Source: Hysterangium stoloniferum (lineage: Eukaryota > Basidiomycota > Agaricomycetes > Hysterangiales > Hysterangiaceae). Taken from it: a DNA stretch of 64,000 nucleotides. Position numbers and translations under genes: made by a program. The stretch covers positions 124,001-188,000 of the forward strand of contig WHVD01000144.1 in the NCBI GenBank assembly GCA_015178975.1. The letters are read 5' to 3'. Position 1 is the stretch's first letter. Each line of letters opens with the position of its first letter. Positions 22,741 through 33,781 of the stretch are shown here, piece by piece. Below the pieces are notes generated by a model that saw only the letters and a program-made list of their open reading frames with translations, made no database searches and was not told the origin of the DNA.

Positions 22741-24300
22741 TCAGGAGTTGCCTTGTTGAAGCTCTCGTGCTGCCTTTGCAACTGTGTCTTCTCGCAATCC
22801 CATTTGCCCTGCTCTACGGATCTTGCGCAGGACATCCTGCTCTTCCCCCACCAGTGTCAGACCCTCCAGGGCTCTGATTCGAAACAGGTCAGGGCGCAAT
22901 AGTATTACATCAGCATTGTCTTCTGATCCTGTACCATGATCTGGTCTCCGTGACAGAGCATCTGGCTTCCCCATTGATTTTCCTGGCTTGTGGAATAAAT
23001 CATATTCAAAGCGAGAGAGGAATAATGACCATCTAGCCTGTCTACGGTTGAGTTTTTGGGCTGACCTGAAGTACTGAAGATTCTGATGATCAGTCCAGAT
23101 CTCTACCTTGTGCTGAGCACCTTCCAAGAAATGGCGCCATTCTTCTAAGGCCCGGATTATGGAAAGGAGTTCTTTGTCATAAATCTCATAGTTCCGTTCC
23201 ACAGCATTCAGACTTTTGGAGTAGAAGGCAACTGGGTGCCACTTCCCATCAGAGTCTGATTGCTGGGACAAGACTGCTCCTGTGGCAAAGTCTGAACTAT
23301 CTGCCTCAATTCGAAATGGTTGATTGTCATTTGGGAGTGTGAGGACTGGAGCAGAGGTCACCCGAGCCTTAATCCCATTAAATGCTTCTTGGGCCTCTGT
23401 GGACCACTTCCAGGCAATATCATTCCCTGTAAGATCAAACAATGGACGTGCAATCTTGGAAAAGTCTTGGATGAATCGACGGTAGAAATTTGCAAAACCC
23501 AAAAATGCCTGTACTTCCTTTTTATTTTTGGGAATGGGCCACTCTGCTACACCTGCTATCTTCACTGGGTCCATCTCCGTACAACCATGGGAGATAATGA
23601 ATTCAATCTTGGTCTTCTCAAACTCACACTTCTCTGGATGTAAGTAAAGTTTATGATGTTGGAGTCATTCCAAGACTAATCGCAGAACTCGGCGATGTTC
23701 TTCTAGAGTCTTGGTATAGATCAGGATGTCATCCAGGTATACACATACCACTCCTTCTCGGATCAGGTCTACAAAGATATCATTCATCATGGTCTGGAAA
23801 GTGGCTGGGCTATTGGTGAGTCCAAAGAACATCACCAGTGGTTTAAACAGTCCCCTATTGGTGCGAAAGGCTGCCTTCCATTCATCACCCTCTTTGATGC
23901 GAATGTTATTGTATCCCCATCGCACATCCAGCTTTGTAAAGTATCGAGCTCCCCTAAGCTGATTCACAAGTTCTGAAATCAATGGAATGGGATAACGGTT
24001 TTTCACTGTGATGGTATTCAACTCCCGATAGTCTTGGACTAACCGCAGAGATCCATCTTTCTTCTTGATGAAAAACACTGGAGAGGCCATTGGGGATTTG
24101 GAGGGGCAGATACACCCAGTTTCTAGATTCTCCTTGAGGAACTCATCCAGCTGCACTTGTTCAGATGGGGACAAGGGGTAGACCTTACAGTTGGTGGCTT
24201 TAGCACCAGGCTCCAGCTCTATGGCATGGTCCCAAATCTTGCGTTCTGGAAGAGTGTCAAAGGACTTCTTTGAGAAGACATCATGGAGAGAATTGTCATC
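22741..24300 (-). pseudogene. Chromovirus 1 reverse transcriptase and RNase H (fossil part)
   Basis: RT landmarks [32 protein letters not shown] and [11 protein letters not shown] (the YxDD active site). Then AFLGFANFYRRFI, RNase H with FRIEADSSDFATGAVLSQQ and ELLSIIRALEEWRHFLEGA. Typical Ty3/Gypsy order. Broken. Confidence 0.85.
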
Positions 24301-26821
24301 TTAACGTGTCTGCTCTTTATGATCCAAATTCATTGGTTATAAATCTCACTTCGGACCCCTTTGGGAGTCTTACTCTTCAAGCCCTCATAGATTCAGGTTC
24401 AACTCATTGTTTCATAGTATAAGTTTTTCCCAAAAACATCAGTTAAAAACCTGTGCAATAGATCCAATTGCACTCTGACTTCAGTTCCCATGTGGAACCT
24501 TTCAGACAGTAATTTTTTTGTAACACAGTTGGACTTGAGCTGTGCTGTGGTTCTAAGACATAACTGGCTCACCCGCTACAATCTGTTGATTGATTGGGTA
24601 TTGGGCAGTATCTATTTCCGAACCCCATCAGGACCCGATATGACTGTTCCATCTCTGCCTGTTTCAGCAAATATGGCCTCTACGGCACCTCTGGCCCCCA
24701 TGGCAAATATGAGTTTTTATTACCACTGATCTCTGATTTACTTGATGCCCCTCAGAAGGCCCAAATCTATACAAAGATAGATCTTGAACACACCTATCAT
24801 TTGGTTCAGATTGCTGAAGGTGACAAGTGGAAAACAGCTTTCCGCACTCACTATGGTTCTTTTGAATGGTTAGTGATGCCTTTCAGCCTCACCAATGCTC
24901 TGTCGGTCTTTCAACATTTTATCAATGACATTTTTTCTGACCTCCTTGGCATCTATGTCATTGTATACTTAGACAACATCCTTATATTTTCTGAAGACCC
25001 TACACTTCATGACAAACACATCCATGAAGTTCTCTGAAGACTCTGAAAACATGGTCTTTTGTGAATGGTAAAAAATGTTCATTTGATGTCAACACGGTTG
25101 AATATTTAGGTTTCATGATGGGATCCGACGGTCTCCGCATGGATGACTCTAAAAGTCAAGTCATTCAAGATTGACCAGAACTGAAAGGTTAAGGACATTC
25201 TGTCCTTTTTAGGCTTTGCCAATTTTTATCATCATTTCATTCACAACTACTCAAAAATTACTGTTCTGCTTACTCATCTTACTTGTAAAGACACCCTGTG
25301 GAATTTCTCTGAGGAATGCCACACAGCATTCCAGGAATTGAAAAGTGCATTTACATCCACCCCTATTTTGTCCACTGGAAGCCCGATGTTCAACTCATTG
25401 TGGAAACTGATGCCTCAGATTATGCACTTGCTGCTGCAATATTGTCCATTCTGGACACTGACAGTGAAGTCCACCCAGTAGCCTTCTTGTCTCACACTTT
25501 CTTGGCACCTGAAATCAGCTACAATGTTCATGACAAGGAACTACTTGTGATATTTGAAGTTTTCAAGACATGGCGACATTATCTGGAAGGATCGGCTCAT
25601 CTGATAGATGTTATAACCAACCACAAGAATTTGGTTTATTTTTCAACCACAAAACTACTCACCCATTGGCAAGCCTGATGGTCTGAATACCTCTCCGCTT
25701 TCAATATGGTCATCTACTTCTGTCCCAGCCAAACCTTGGTGGAAAACCTGACACTATGACTAGATGATGGGATGTCTATCCTAAAGAGGGGAGTAGCGAC
25801 TATGCCACAGTTAATCTGCATAACTTTAAGCCTATGTTTTCATCCAAACAACTGTCCGTGTCTATCCGAGCCACTTACCTCATTCATCCAGCCTTGCAAA
25901 GTGTTATCCTTTTGGACACCAAAAAGTTACATCAAGACATACTATCTGCAATTCCATTAGACCGAGTGGCCAAAGCACACCTTGATAACCCATCCGACCC
26001 TGATCAACCCTGATGGTCACTAGACTCACAGGGTTTCATTAGACTTGATAACCGCATCTATGTACTGGATTCTGACACCCTTCAGCTGTGAATCCTACAA
26101 CATAAGGATGAACACCTGATCTTGGGACATTTCAGCCTCAACAAGACTCTTTCACTCATTAGAAGAGAATATACATGGCCCGGCATCCGAGATTTCACCA
26201 AGCACTACTGCAAATCCTGTACAACCTGTTTACACTCGAAATATGGCCTACCCAAACAGTAACTGATACCAGAAAAACCCTGGAACATGATTTCTATGGA
26301 TTTCATTGAGCACCTACTGGCATCTGAAGGTCATACAGCAATCCTAGTTGTTGTGGATAGGCTCACAATGCAAAGTATTTTCATTCCAACGTATAACATG
26401 ATAACATCTGTACAGTTAGCTGAACTATTCATCACCCATGTATTTTCCAAGCACAGTGTTCCATCACATATCACATCCAATCATGGATCTGAGTTTGTCT
26501 CTCATTTCTTTAGGTCACTCAGAAAAGCACTAGACATGAAATTACACTTCACTTTGGGCTATCACCCGGAAGGTGACAGCCAAACTGAACACATCATTCA
26601 AACCTTGGAACAGTACATTCATGTCTATTGTAACTATCAACAAGATAAATGGAAATCACTACTACTGCTAGCTGAATTCACATATAACAATGCATCAAAT
26701 GCCACTACTGGCATTTCGCCTTTCTTTGCAAACAAAGGCTACAACCCCAATATCGCAATCCACCTGGAACATGATCTCACATCCACCCATGCTCAAGACT
26801 TCATTACAAACCTTGGCGAGC
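24301..26821 (+). mobile_element. Ty3/Gypsy chromovirus fossil 2, 5' portion
   Basis: Plus-strand pol remains: a protease-like segment LIDSGSTHCF (about 24390), RT with [20 protein letters not shown] and [11 protein letters not shown] (24740-25037), RNase H (25316-25678), and integrase with HCNSCTTC-like remains and MDFIEHLLASEGHT to SPFFANKGYNPN (about 26080-26821). Broken in many places with internal losses. The sequence stops at 26821 in the linker after the integrase core and TatD coding sequence begins at the next base. The remaining C-terminal portion of the same kind of element lies inverted at about 40163-41456. Confidence 0.82.
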
Positions 26822-27079
26822 TACACCAAAGCACATCTGGCATCACTACCTCCGGCGTTGAACACGCTATTCTTCCCGCCTGCGAAACGTCCAGAACAGT
26901 TCGTACTTGGACAAGCGGTGAAGGGGCGCAATGAGCCCTGTGCAATTGGGGGAGTTGCTTGGGTCGTCCATGAACTACACAGTGTGCCCTTCGAAAAGGT
27001 GGCAGAGAAAACGTGGAAACCGACTGTGGCATTATTTATATTGGAGGAGTTGAATGAAGATACGAAGGTGGAGTCGTAG
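26822..27079 (+). pseudogene. TatD-family nuclease, C-terminal exon, separated from its gene
   Basis: Encodes YTKAHLASLPPALN, FFPPAKRPEQFVLGQ and VKGRNEPCAIGGVAWVV, the conserved C-terminus of eukaryotic TatD-type metal-dependent 3'-5' DNases, ending EELNEDTKVES and TAG at 27077-27079. The first base follows directly on chromovirus integrase sequence. The N-terminal part is on the other strand at 41457-42650 and stops at STHA, exactly where this piece takes up. The two are best explained as one gene cut by an inversion. Without the rest this exon makes no enzyme; metal ligands in the N-terminal part are absent here. Confidence 0.85.
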
Positions 27080-27099
27080 AGGTTGTGCAGCCTTCCGTA

Positions 27100-27480
27100 A
27101 ATCTTACATATCATAGACAAGAAATGATCCCCCATACGAGATACAAGTCAATTCGATATGAAATGATAGACAGATAGTTTTGATATAAGGATGATTGCCA
27201 GGCCAGCCCCAGCAAATAGCCAGACTTCGGGGTATTGCGATCCAGGCATCTTCCGCGCGTTGTAGTCCCTCCAGTATTTCATACTCTTTCTTCGTATCAC
27301 CATCTAACCGAGCCGCTTTCTCTTCAAGACCTGTAGGCTGCTCTTGAAGAAAGAATTGATGCTACAGCCGTAACCAAACCTCACGATCGTGCACTTTTTC
27401 TGGCGGAATTGTAGTCCAGTCTGTCACATCTTCTTCAGGTATTTCTATCTCTTATAACGGTGAAGGAAAAAACAAGTTGA
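27100..27480 (-). pseudogene. Fragment of an unidentified small membrane-protein gene
   Basis: Coding-like minus-strand sequence: EEDVTDWTTIPPEKVHDREVW (about 27390-27450), QEQPTGLEEKAARLDGDTKKEYE (27290-27360, cited in part), and in another frame YNARKMPGSQYPEVWLF with a hydrophobic stretch GAGLAIILI close to the end (about 27160-27275). One stop and one frame change are seen, so it is a pseudogene or holds an unrecognised intron. A single C-terminal membrane segment is likely. Family not recognised. In the uninverted order it would lie just downstream of TatD. Confidence 0.4.
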
Positions 27481-28530
27481 GCCTTGTGGAGCCAAATAAA
27501 AGTTGGTAATGAGTGGATCTAAGAAGTTGTGATGTAGGAGTGTCGTTGGTTCTTAGTGTGATATCGTGGAGCAACAAGAGGACACATCGTGATCGCAGCG
27601 TCAGCATTAAAGAACTTTCACCAGGGACTTCTCCTACCGAGTGATTGGCATTCAAATACACCAGTATCAGCGTACCAATTTTTTGCGGATTTTAGTGTAT
27701 TATTGGTATTCACGAGTTTGATAGGCATTGCGAAAAATCCTGGACAGCCGATAACGGGAAGCTCTGGCTCCAGGACTTTCTCCCACAGGCTATACCTACA
27801 GCGCGGATCCTGTCGTGCGGTTATGATGCTTATACAGAGTTCTTCTTCTGAATAGACTTTGCAAGACCATGCACAGGATTTCTTCTACACCTTTCGATGT
27901 TCAGCGGCAAGCGGCACTCAGGTTCACTGACTGAAAATCACCGGTATTGGTCTTACCTTGCATTACTAATAATTTTCATTTATTTAGGAATGCCCAATAA
28001 TCTTCATTGTGCACAGCTCAGGGATAGTAAACACGTACAATAGATCGTCTACCGACACATATTTAGGCCTCGAGTAAACGGCCTTCGCCAGAGGAACTCT
28101 CCCCTTCTGTCTCTAATAAGGAATATAATTCTCCATCCAATCTCCTTCATATCCCTGTCGTCAAATATTCAAGTCAGGTACCAAAGCACAAGCTTCAAGG
28201 ACATATCTATATCGGCTTCCTCAAAGGGTAGGGCGCGGAGAAGTGGTAGGAGCCCATCACGTAGCACCGAGTTAGTCGGCACTTGAGCAGTTGGCGATGG
28301 ACTCAACACAGGTGGGAGTTCAACGGCGTGAAAGAAAGTCCAGCGGACATACGTGGTACAGCTATAAGGAATATAGGTCGAAGAGAAGGGGCATCATATT
28401 GGACATCGACTGATAATGTTCGCATAAAGGAATTGCGAAGTGGACTATGCTGGGAGTATTCATAGCACTGTATGCAATATGATATGACCATAATAGCGAC
28501 AACCGCTGTTGATGCAATAAGGGACACATG
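27481..28530 (-). other. Degraded coding-like sequence, unidentified
   Basis: Patches with coding character on the minus strand, such as DPRCRYSLWEKVLEPELPVIG (27740-27810, cited in part) and a frame of 74 codons (28303-28527) with a possible N-terminal membrane segment. No continuous gene model and no family recognised. Confidence 0.25.
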
Positions 28531-29771
28531 AACATATCAGAGTGAAGATGTACTTGATCTCAAATCGGCGTATGGCAGCTCAGCAAGAGACGTTAGCCCA
28601 AAGCACCCGAGCTTGCATATCAAACCTCGTTACTGTGGAGGGCCTCTGAATGCGAGAGAACGGCAGGGATTGTGACAGGGAATGGCTTGGCTTGTGGTCT
28701 TCACCCGTCGCGCCATATGCACCGCGAAAGTGGCCGATGGGATGGTCGGCGAGTATAATGGCCAGGCCTATCTACGATCCAAGGATCCCGCGTCATGACG
28801 GCGGAGTCGGGGACTGTGCATCAGTGGTTTCACACACATCATTATCCTTGTCGTGGTGCGGCGAGTTGTCGGGAGTCGAGATCAGAAAGAACTTCCATAT
28901 CTACAAGGGGAGCCTGCCGTCACCCAACTGACACTAAAAAGAATTGAATCAAACAGGGAGGTCGTGTGGCCCGTTGCGCCAGCCCACGTAAACAGCTTCA
29001 TGTTTAACTGTAATATGTTCATGAAAAACAGGATGTGAGTGATAAACGGGAAACGGTGGAAGGTGACGACAAGGAGGACGCGTCCCAAGCATCTGGGTTA
29101 CCTGTGCCATCACGATCCAATATAAGGGAGGGGTATGATTTAGGTATGGAGTAAGAAGTAAGAGGGACCGGACGGAAGTATGACACGAAGAATTCCAGTT
29201 GTGAGGTAAATGGAGAATCGATCGTGAACTGACCCCATTTCTGACGCGCGAAGCTGCTTCAGCGTGGTCTAGTGGATCCAGTGATGGTCAACATCTCGGC
29301 CAGAACAAATAATGACGACAACCGAGGACTACGCGAATAGTGGAGTTGGGAATAACTTGGAGGGAAGGGAAGAAGTTTGGCTAGCTGATGGCCCTTTAAC
29401 AGTGTTCATATTAGACAACAGATCGAGGCGATTAAGGGAGGTTACTGACTTTAACATGGCCATCCACACTAATACTGATCGTGGCAGCAAGACCATTGTC
29501 AGCAAATAGCACTCGGTGTTCACATTAAATTGCATGCGTTCTTGCGTAAAGTAAGTCAAGGAAAGAAAGACGGTATTATACCTTCACATGGTTTAAGAGA
29601 CACAAGATGGACACATCGTGGGAATTCGTTCATTCGTCGTTGACTTTTGAAATTTGAAGTTACGAAAGGGAGTCATAGGGACCATATCATCACAAACAAA
29701 TGAAAATACAAACCAATGTCCGAATATCTGTGACTTGAGCTCCATATTAATGGTTCGTGTTGATGTACTCA
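28531..29771. other. Gene-poor stretch, nothing recognised
   Basis: Higher GC than the flanking repeats, no long open frame on either strand, no repeat homologous to others in the window. Probably old host sequence. Confidence 0.3.
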
Positions 29772-31092
29772 CACATCAGGAGTTACAACATTTAAGGCGG
29801 CACTAAAATATTATCTAAACCTGTTTACAAAACTTTAAGTCCTAAAATGGATTTGAACTCAGTTATTACTTCAATTTTAGACATGATCTGAACTTGTTGT
29901 TTAGGACACACTTTTACCAGAGTTTTTATTCTAAGTCCAGACAAATGTTTACCCCTTATAGAAACCTCAAGTTTGAACATAGGTTTAAAAATAAAATAAA
30001 ACCCTAAGTTTTGTAATGACCTTAAACTAATTGTGTTATGACCGGAATTCCCACCGGACTCTGGGCACTAACTTATACGCACCTGCGCCCTAGATGCACC
30101 CATTATCAGTTTACCGGAATTCCCACCGGACTCCGTACATCAGCCTTGTCTATGTTCGTCTTTGTTATGTTGTGTTTCAGTAACTGGAAAACCCACCGGA
30201 CTCCATTCTGTCTATGTCCGACCTCGTCCTGCACGTCAGTCACTGGACCCTGCTCAGAAACCCTGTCACCTCTCTAACAGAGCCCCATTCCCATTTTAGT
30301 CAAATGACCTGTCACGATTTGGACTCCGCTCCCACTCCGTTTCCTGTTATGGTTTATGATTTGTCACTATTCGGACTCTGCTCCATTCCATCCCGTTCCT
30401 AACACCAATTTGGTGTTTACTATTCCCGTTTTATGTTTTGCTCATTTCGTTTCATTATTACTGGATTCAGTATGACATTCACTCCACAGTCTATTTAAAC
30501 TGGCAGATGTTGTACATACAATCCAGTCAGAAAATTGGCTTAGATTCCCCCCAGTAATCTAATACATTTTCCACTCTAATCCCTACTTGAATCACACCGC
30601 TCACACTAGTCAGAGCCCACGGGCTCTGGCGCATCTATCTCTCTCACCACTCACGACCTCTTGACCACGACCTCCGACTCATGACCTCTCGACCCACGAT
30701 CTCCTACCTACAACCTCTCGACCACAACCCCCGCCTGGACTCCCCGGGATTCCCGTCCACCTGTCTGAAATTGGACAACACAATCTAGCGAGGGTGCAGC
30801 CTATAAGCTGAAGCCAAGTCCTACTGGATATTCTGTGGGTTTCTCCGGAGACCTGCCCTGTACATATCCTAACAAATTGCCCACTCATCACCCACCCATG
30901 CAGGCAATTAGTTTAAGGTCATTACAAAACTTAGGTTTTATTTTATTTTTAAACCTATGTTCAAACTTGAGGTTTCTATAAGGGGTAAACATTTGTCTGG
31001 ACTTAGAATAAAAACTCTGGTAAAAGTGTGTCCTAAACAACAAGTTCAGATCATGTCTAAAATTGAAGTAAAATGTTGTAACTCCTGATGTG
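29772..31092. mobile_element. Fold-back (MITE-like) element split by a solo LTR
   Basis: Ends CACATCAGG and CCTGATGTG are flanked by TCA on both sides (29769-29771 and 31093-31095). The arms (to about 30024 and from about 30912) are inverted copies over more than 180 bp, with about 90 extra bases in the left arm. The LTR at 30034-30874 sits near the centre. No coding capacity. The CAC-starting ends and 3-bp duplication fit CACTA-like or Harbinger-like non-autonomous elements; not decided. Confidence 0.75.
30034..30874 (+). mobile_element. Solo LTR, family A/B (copy B2)
   Basis: 841 bp, TGTTATGACCGG to CCTAACA, with perfect 5-bp duplication AATTG (30029-30033 and 30875-30879). It is inserted in the loop of the fold-back element. 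TA-rich promoter-like segment CTATTTAAAC near 30491; shared core motif at 30788-30821. Confidence 0.9.
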
Positions 31093-31359
31093 TCAGATGC
31101 CAGCCGCGATTAATGTTTACCCAAGGTTTCCAGAAATATGAAATGTATGTAATTGTGGAATGGCTTTAGTATTGTTGCATCTGCTTGAATAAATTCTGCA
31201 TTTCAGGAATTATTAATTATGTATTAAAACTTGTAAACCAAGCAGCTGTTTCTCGAAAGTAGCTACACATTAGCCCATGCACCTATACCAGCAAGCCATG
31301 TTTGATATGATTATCATTCACTGCACATAAACAATTAAAAATACCATTGTCCTACTAGG

Positions 31360-31575
31360 CCAGGTCATACTGGGGCTGAACGATCTCTGCTTCCACCGGT
31401 AAAAGAAACTCGGTAAACCAATATGACCGTAAGTAGTCTTTGATATCCAGTTTATCCGCTAAGAGTGATTCTGGTGGATAGGGGGATGTATTAAAAGTCA
31501 TTAGCCATCGAGCGTCAGATGTGCTCCCCTTGCGTGCTGTTGAGTTGTCATCACATCCCGGTTTGCATTTGAAAG
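31360..31575 (-). other. Exon-like open segment, unidentified
   Basis: Minus-strand frame with coding character: DARWLMTFNTSPYPPESLL and DYLRSYWFTEFLLPVEAEIV, ending at a TAG near 31360. No family recognised; probably the last exon of an old gene or pseudogene. Confidence 0.3.
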
Positions 31576-31640
31576 AAATAAGTCAGTTAGCAGCCTCATT
31601 TTTTACTTACATTTTTTTGCATATTTGTATATTCTTACAG

Positions 31641-31888
31641 TCATTCTACCATAACATTTGATGTTTCGTCCAGTCACTTGATTGAACCTGTCTTGCGCGA
31701 GGCCCGAGTATTACCCTCACATCTTCAAAAGTACTGGGCATTCAGTTCAGTCTGCCCTTATGAGATATATTTAGAGTTCTCTGGGTGGTATCGACAACAT
31801 ATTGGTATGCCAGATACTTCCTCTCATGAACAATTATACAGACAGCTTCACCAGCTTGGAACTATTAGGTATAACGAGTATTGCAGAA
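31641..31888 (+). other. Exon-like open segment, unidentified
   Basis: Frame with coding character (LREARVLPSHLQKYWAF, VCPYEIYLEFSGWYRQH). It is preceded by a good acceptor (ATTCTTACAG) and followed by a GTAAGT donor at 31889, so it looks like an internal exon. The neighbours needed to build a gene were not found. Function unknown. Confidence 0.35.
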
Positions 31889-31949
31889 GTAAGTGCTTGT
31901 ATGAAAAAGGTGAGACAAAATGTCTCAAGAAGACACAATGAGTTATGAT

Positions 31950-32681
31950 GTTCAATCTCCTCTCAAATGTACTATTATATACGCGTAGTATAGTTAGTGA
32001 ATCTCTCAGTGAACGTTTAACTGCTGAGAGTAAGTGATATGTCTATTGCCTCATCATGAAGCAAAACTTATCATATGTATTTAGTACTTAAACGTCTTTA
32101 GGTATTGTATAATATAGCGAACCTTTAACCGCTGAGATACTTAAATGTCTTTAGGAACCAATTCACTAGATATGTTACAACTTCATCTATTTTTCCTTGA
32201 TTTCTATTCGAGGTTTGTGTTTCATCCTTCTGTTAAGGTTAAGTTCTCGGTGCAGACTAGACTTAACAATGAGTGATATTCGCGTTTGTCAAAGCTCTGT
32301 CAAACATGTAAGGAAAACTAGCTACACGACTCGACTAATATATAATGAACCAGCTGATTAAGCTTTTTAGTAGCTTCTAGCGCTTGCAATACTTTAACAC
32401 TTTCTTCCCATCCTAGGTTAATTTTGCTGTCATTTGTCTGGGATCCCAATTTTCACCATCATGCGACTGTCCGTATTGGCGACACATTGAAAACTTAGAA
32501 AACTTCCATAAAGAGCTACGTCATCATTACAGGTGATTTTTTTTTCTTTTGATGCCTATAAAATCAGCATCTTTATCATACCAAATTATTATTGTGTGAC
32601 AACAAGTCTGTGTGACAGATTGTTAGCCGCCATCGATCAACGCTCTTGCAACCACAGCGTACTCTTTGATACTCGTTAAAC
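31950..32681. other. Upstream region of the NLR gene
   Basis: No exon recognised. A short repeated phrase (GAACSTTTAACYGCTGAGA) occurs at about 32011 and 32118. The part next to 32682 is the likely 5' flank and leader of the NLR gene. Confidence 0.3.
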
Positions 32682-32726
32682 ATGTCTACCATCCTCTCAC
32701 CTTCCACAAATATCATACCCCCTGAT

Positions 32727-33781
32727 TGTTAAGTTCCCGAACAAAGCTCCACAGATAGTCCCACGGAGGTTTCCGGTAACTATTCCGAACACACACTTGC
32801 TTCCGGGAATAGTCCCACGGAGTCCCCGGGCAATAGGTCCCGGGAAAGTTCCGGGGATTATTAGTACAAGGAATGGTGATATCAGAATAATTACCAGAAA
32901 GTCTGGTGAGCGACTGAGATGGACTTGGCTTCAGCTTATAGGCTGTGCCCTCGTACACTCATTCAGGTGTCCATATTTCGAGCTGACAGAATGCATACAG
33001 GAAGATATAGATTCCGGAGTTCCCGTGGGAGTTCCGGGAATCGAGTGTGCAGACAGACAAGAGGACTAGAGACTGTTCAAGGATCAAACTTGTTCGGGGG
33101 AAAACTAGTTCGAGATTGAAACTGGATTCTAAGTACATGAACATAGCAGACTTATATAGACTGTGAAATGTAATAATACCAAATCCGGTATTAATGAGAG
33201 GCAGAACTATTAAACATAAAACAAAACAGGTAAATACTAAACTGGGAATTAGGGATGGAACGGAACGGGAGCGGAGAACGAATCATGACAGATCATTTAA
33301 CCATAACTGGAGCGGGGCTCAGTTAGAGGGGTTCCGGAAGTCCGGTCGGAGTCCGGTGACTTGGTGCACAGGATAGTGTCGGGTATAGACAGGCTTGATG
33401 TGCAGGAGGTCCGGTGGAGTCCGGTGGGTTTTCCAATGACTGGTGTGTGAGACGCAGAGACAGATAACAGGAGCGGGGTTCTATGCTCTGTTAGAGGGGG
33501 TTCCAGGAGTCCGGTCGGAGTCCGGTGACTGGTACATAAGACACAGAGTGTCGGGTGTACATAGAGTGGAGTCCGGAGTCCGGTGGAGTCCGAGGACTGG
33601 TGTATGAGACACAGAGGGTTAGGTGCAGACAGGTGGGGTGCGTACAGAGAGTCAGGCATAAACGAGTTGATGTACAGGGTCCCGTGGGAACTCCGGTTGT
33701 TACTATACAATATAGAGGGTCAGGAGCATGTAGGATGGGGTCCGGGGGCCCGGAGGCCGGCGGGTTTTCCGGTTCCTGACA
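32727..33781 (-). mobile_element. Solo LTR, family A/B (copy A3), in exon 1 of the NLR gene
   Basis: 1055 bp, TGTTAAGTTC to CCTGACA on the plus strand, with a perfect 5-bp duplication CTGAT (32722-32726 and 33782-33786). Removing it restores the exon between IIPPD and GSNF of the host gene. CpG sites are better kept than in A1 and A2, so it is the youngest of the three. It contains an internal duplication of the GTTAGAGGGG region (about 33322 and 33491). Confidence 0.9.

Larger units (their letters stand above)
20107..24300 (-). mobile_element. Ty3/Gypsy chromovirus fossil 1, 5' truncated
   Basis: Minus-strand element. From right to left: reverse transcriptase (23665-24300), RNase H (22741-23574), integrase with chromodomain (21334-22677), an extra 3' open region (about 20700-21156), a purine-rich tract (complement of about 20505-20518) and the 3' LTR (20107-20504). 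Gag, protease and the 5' LTR are missing; the element ends abruptly near 24300 against an oppositely oriented chromovirus. The pol region is split over about four frames, so it is broken. Frames are still long, so it is not ancient. Confidence 0.88.

Noticed and set aside
29255-29290. tRNA-like A-box (TGGTCTAGTGG)
   Set aside because: No B-box at proper distance and no cloverleaf could be drawn. Chance match.
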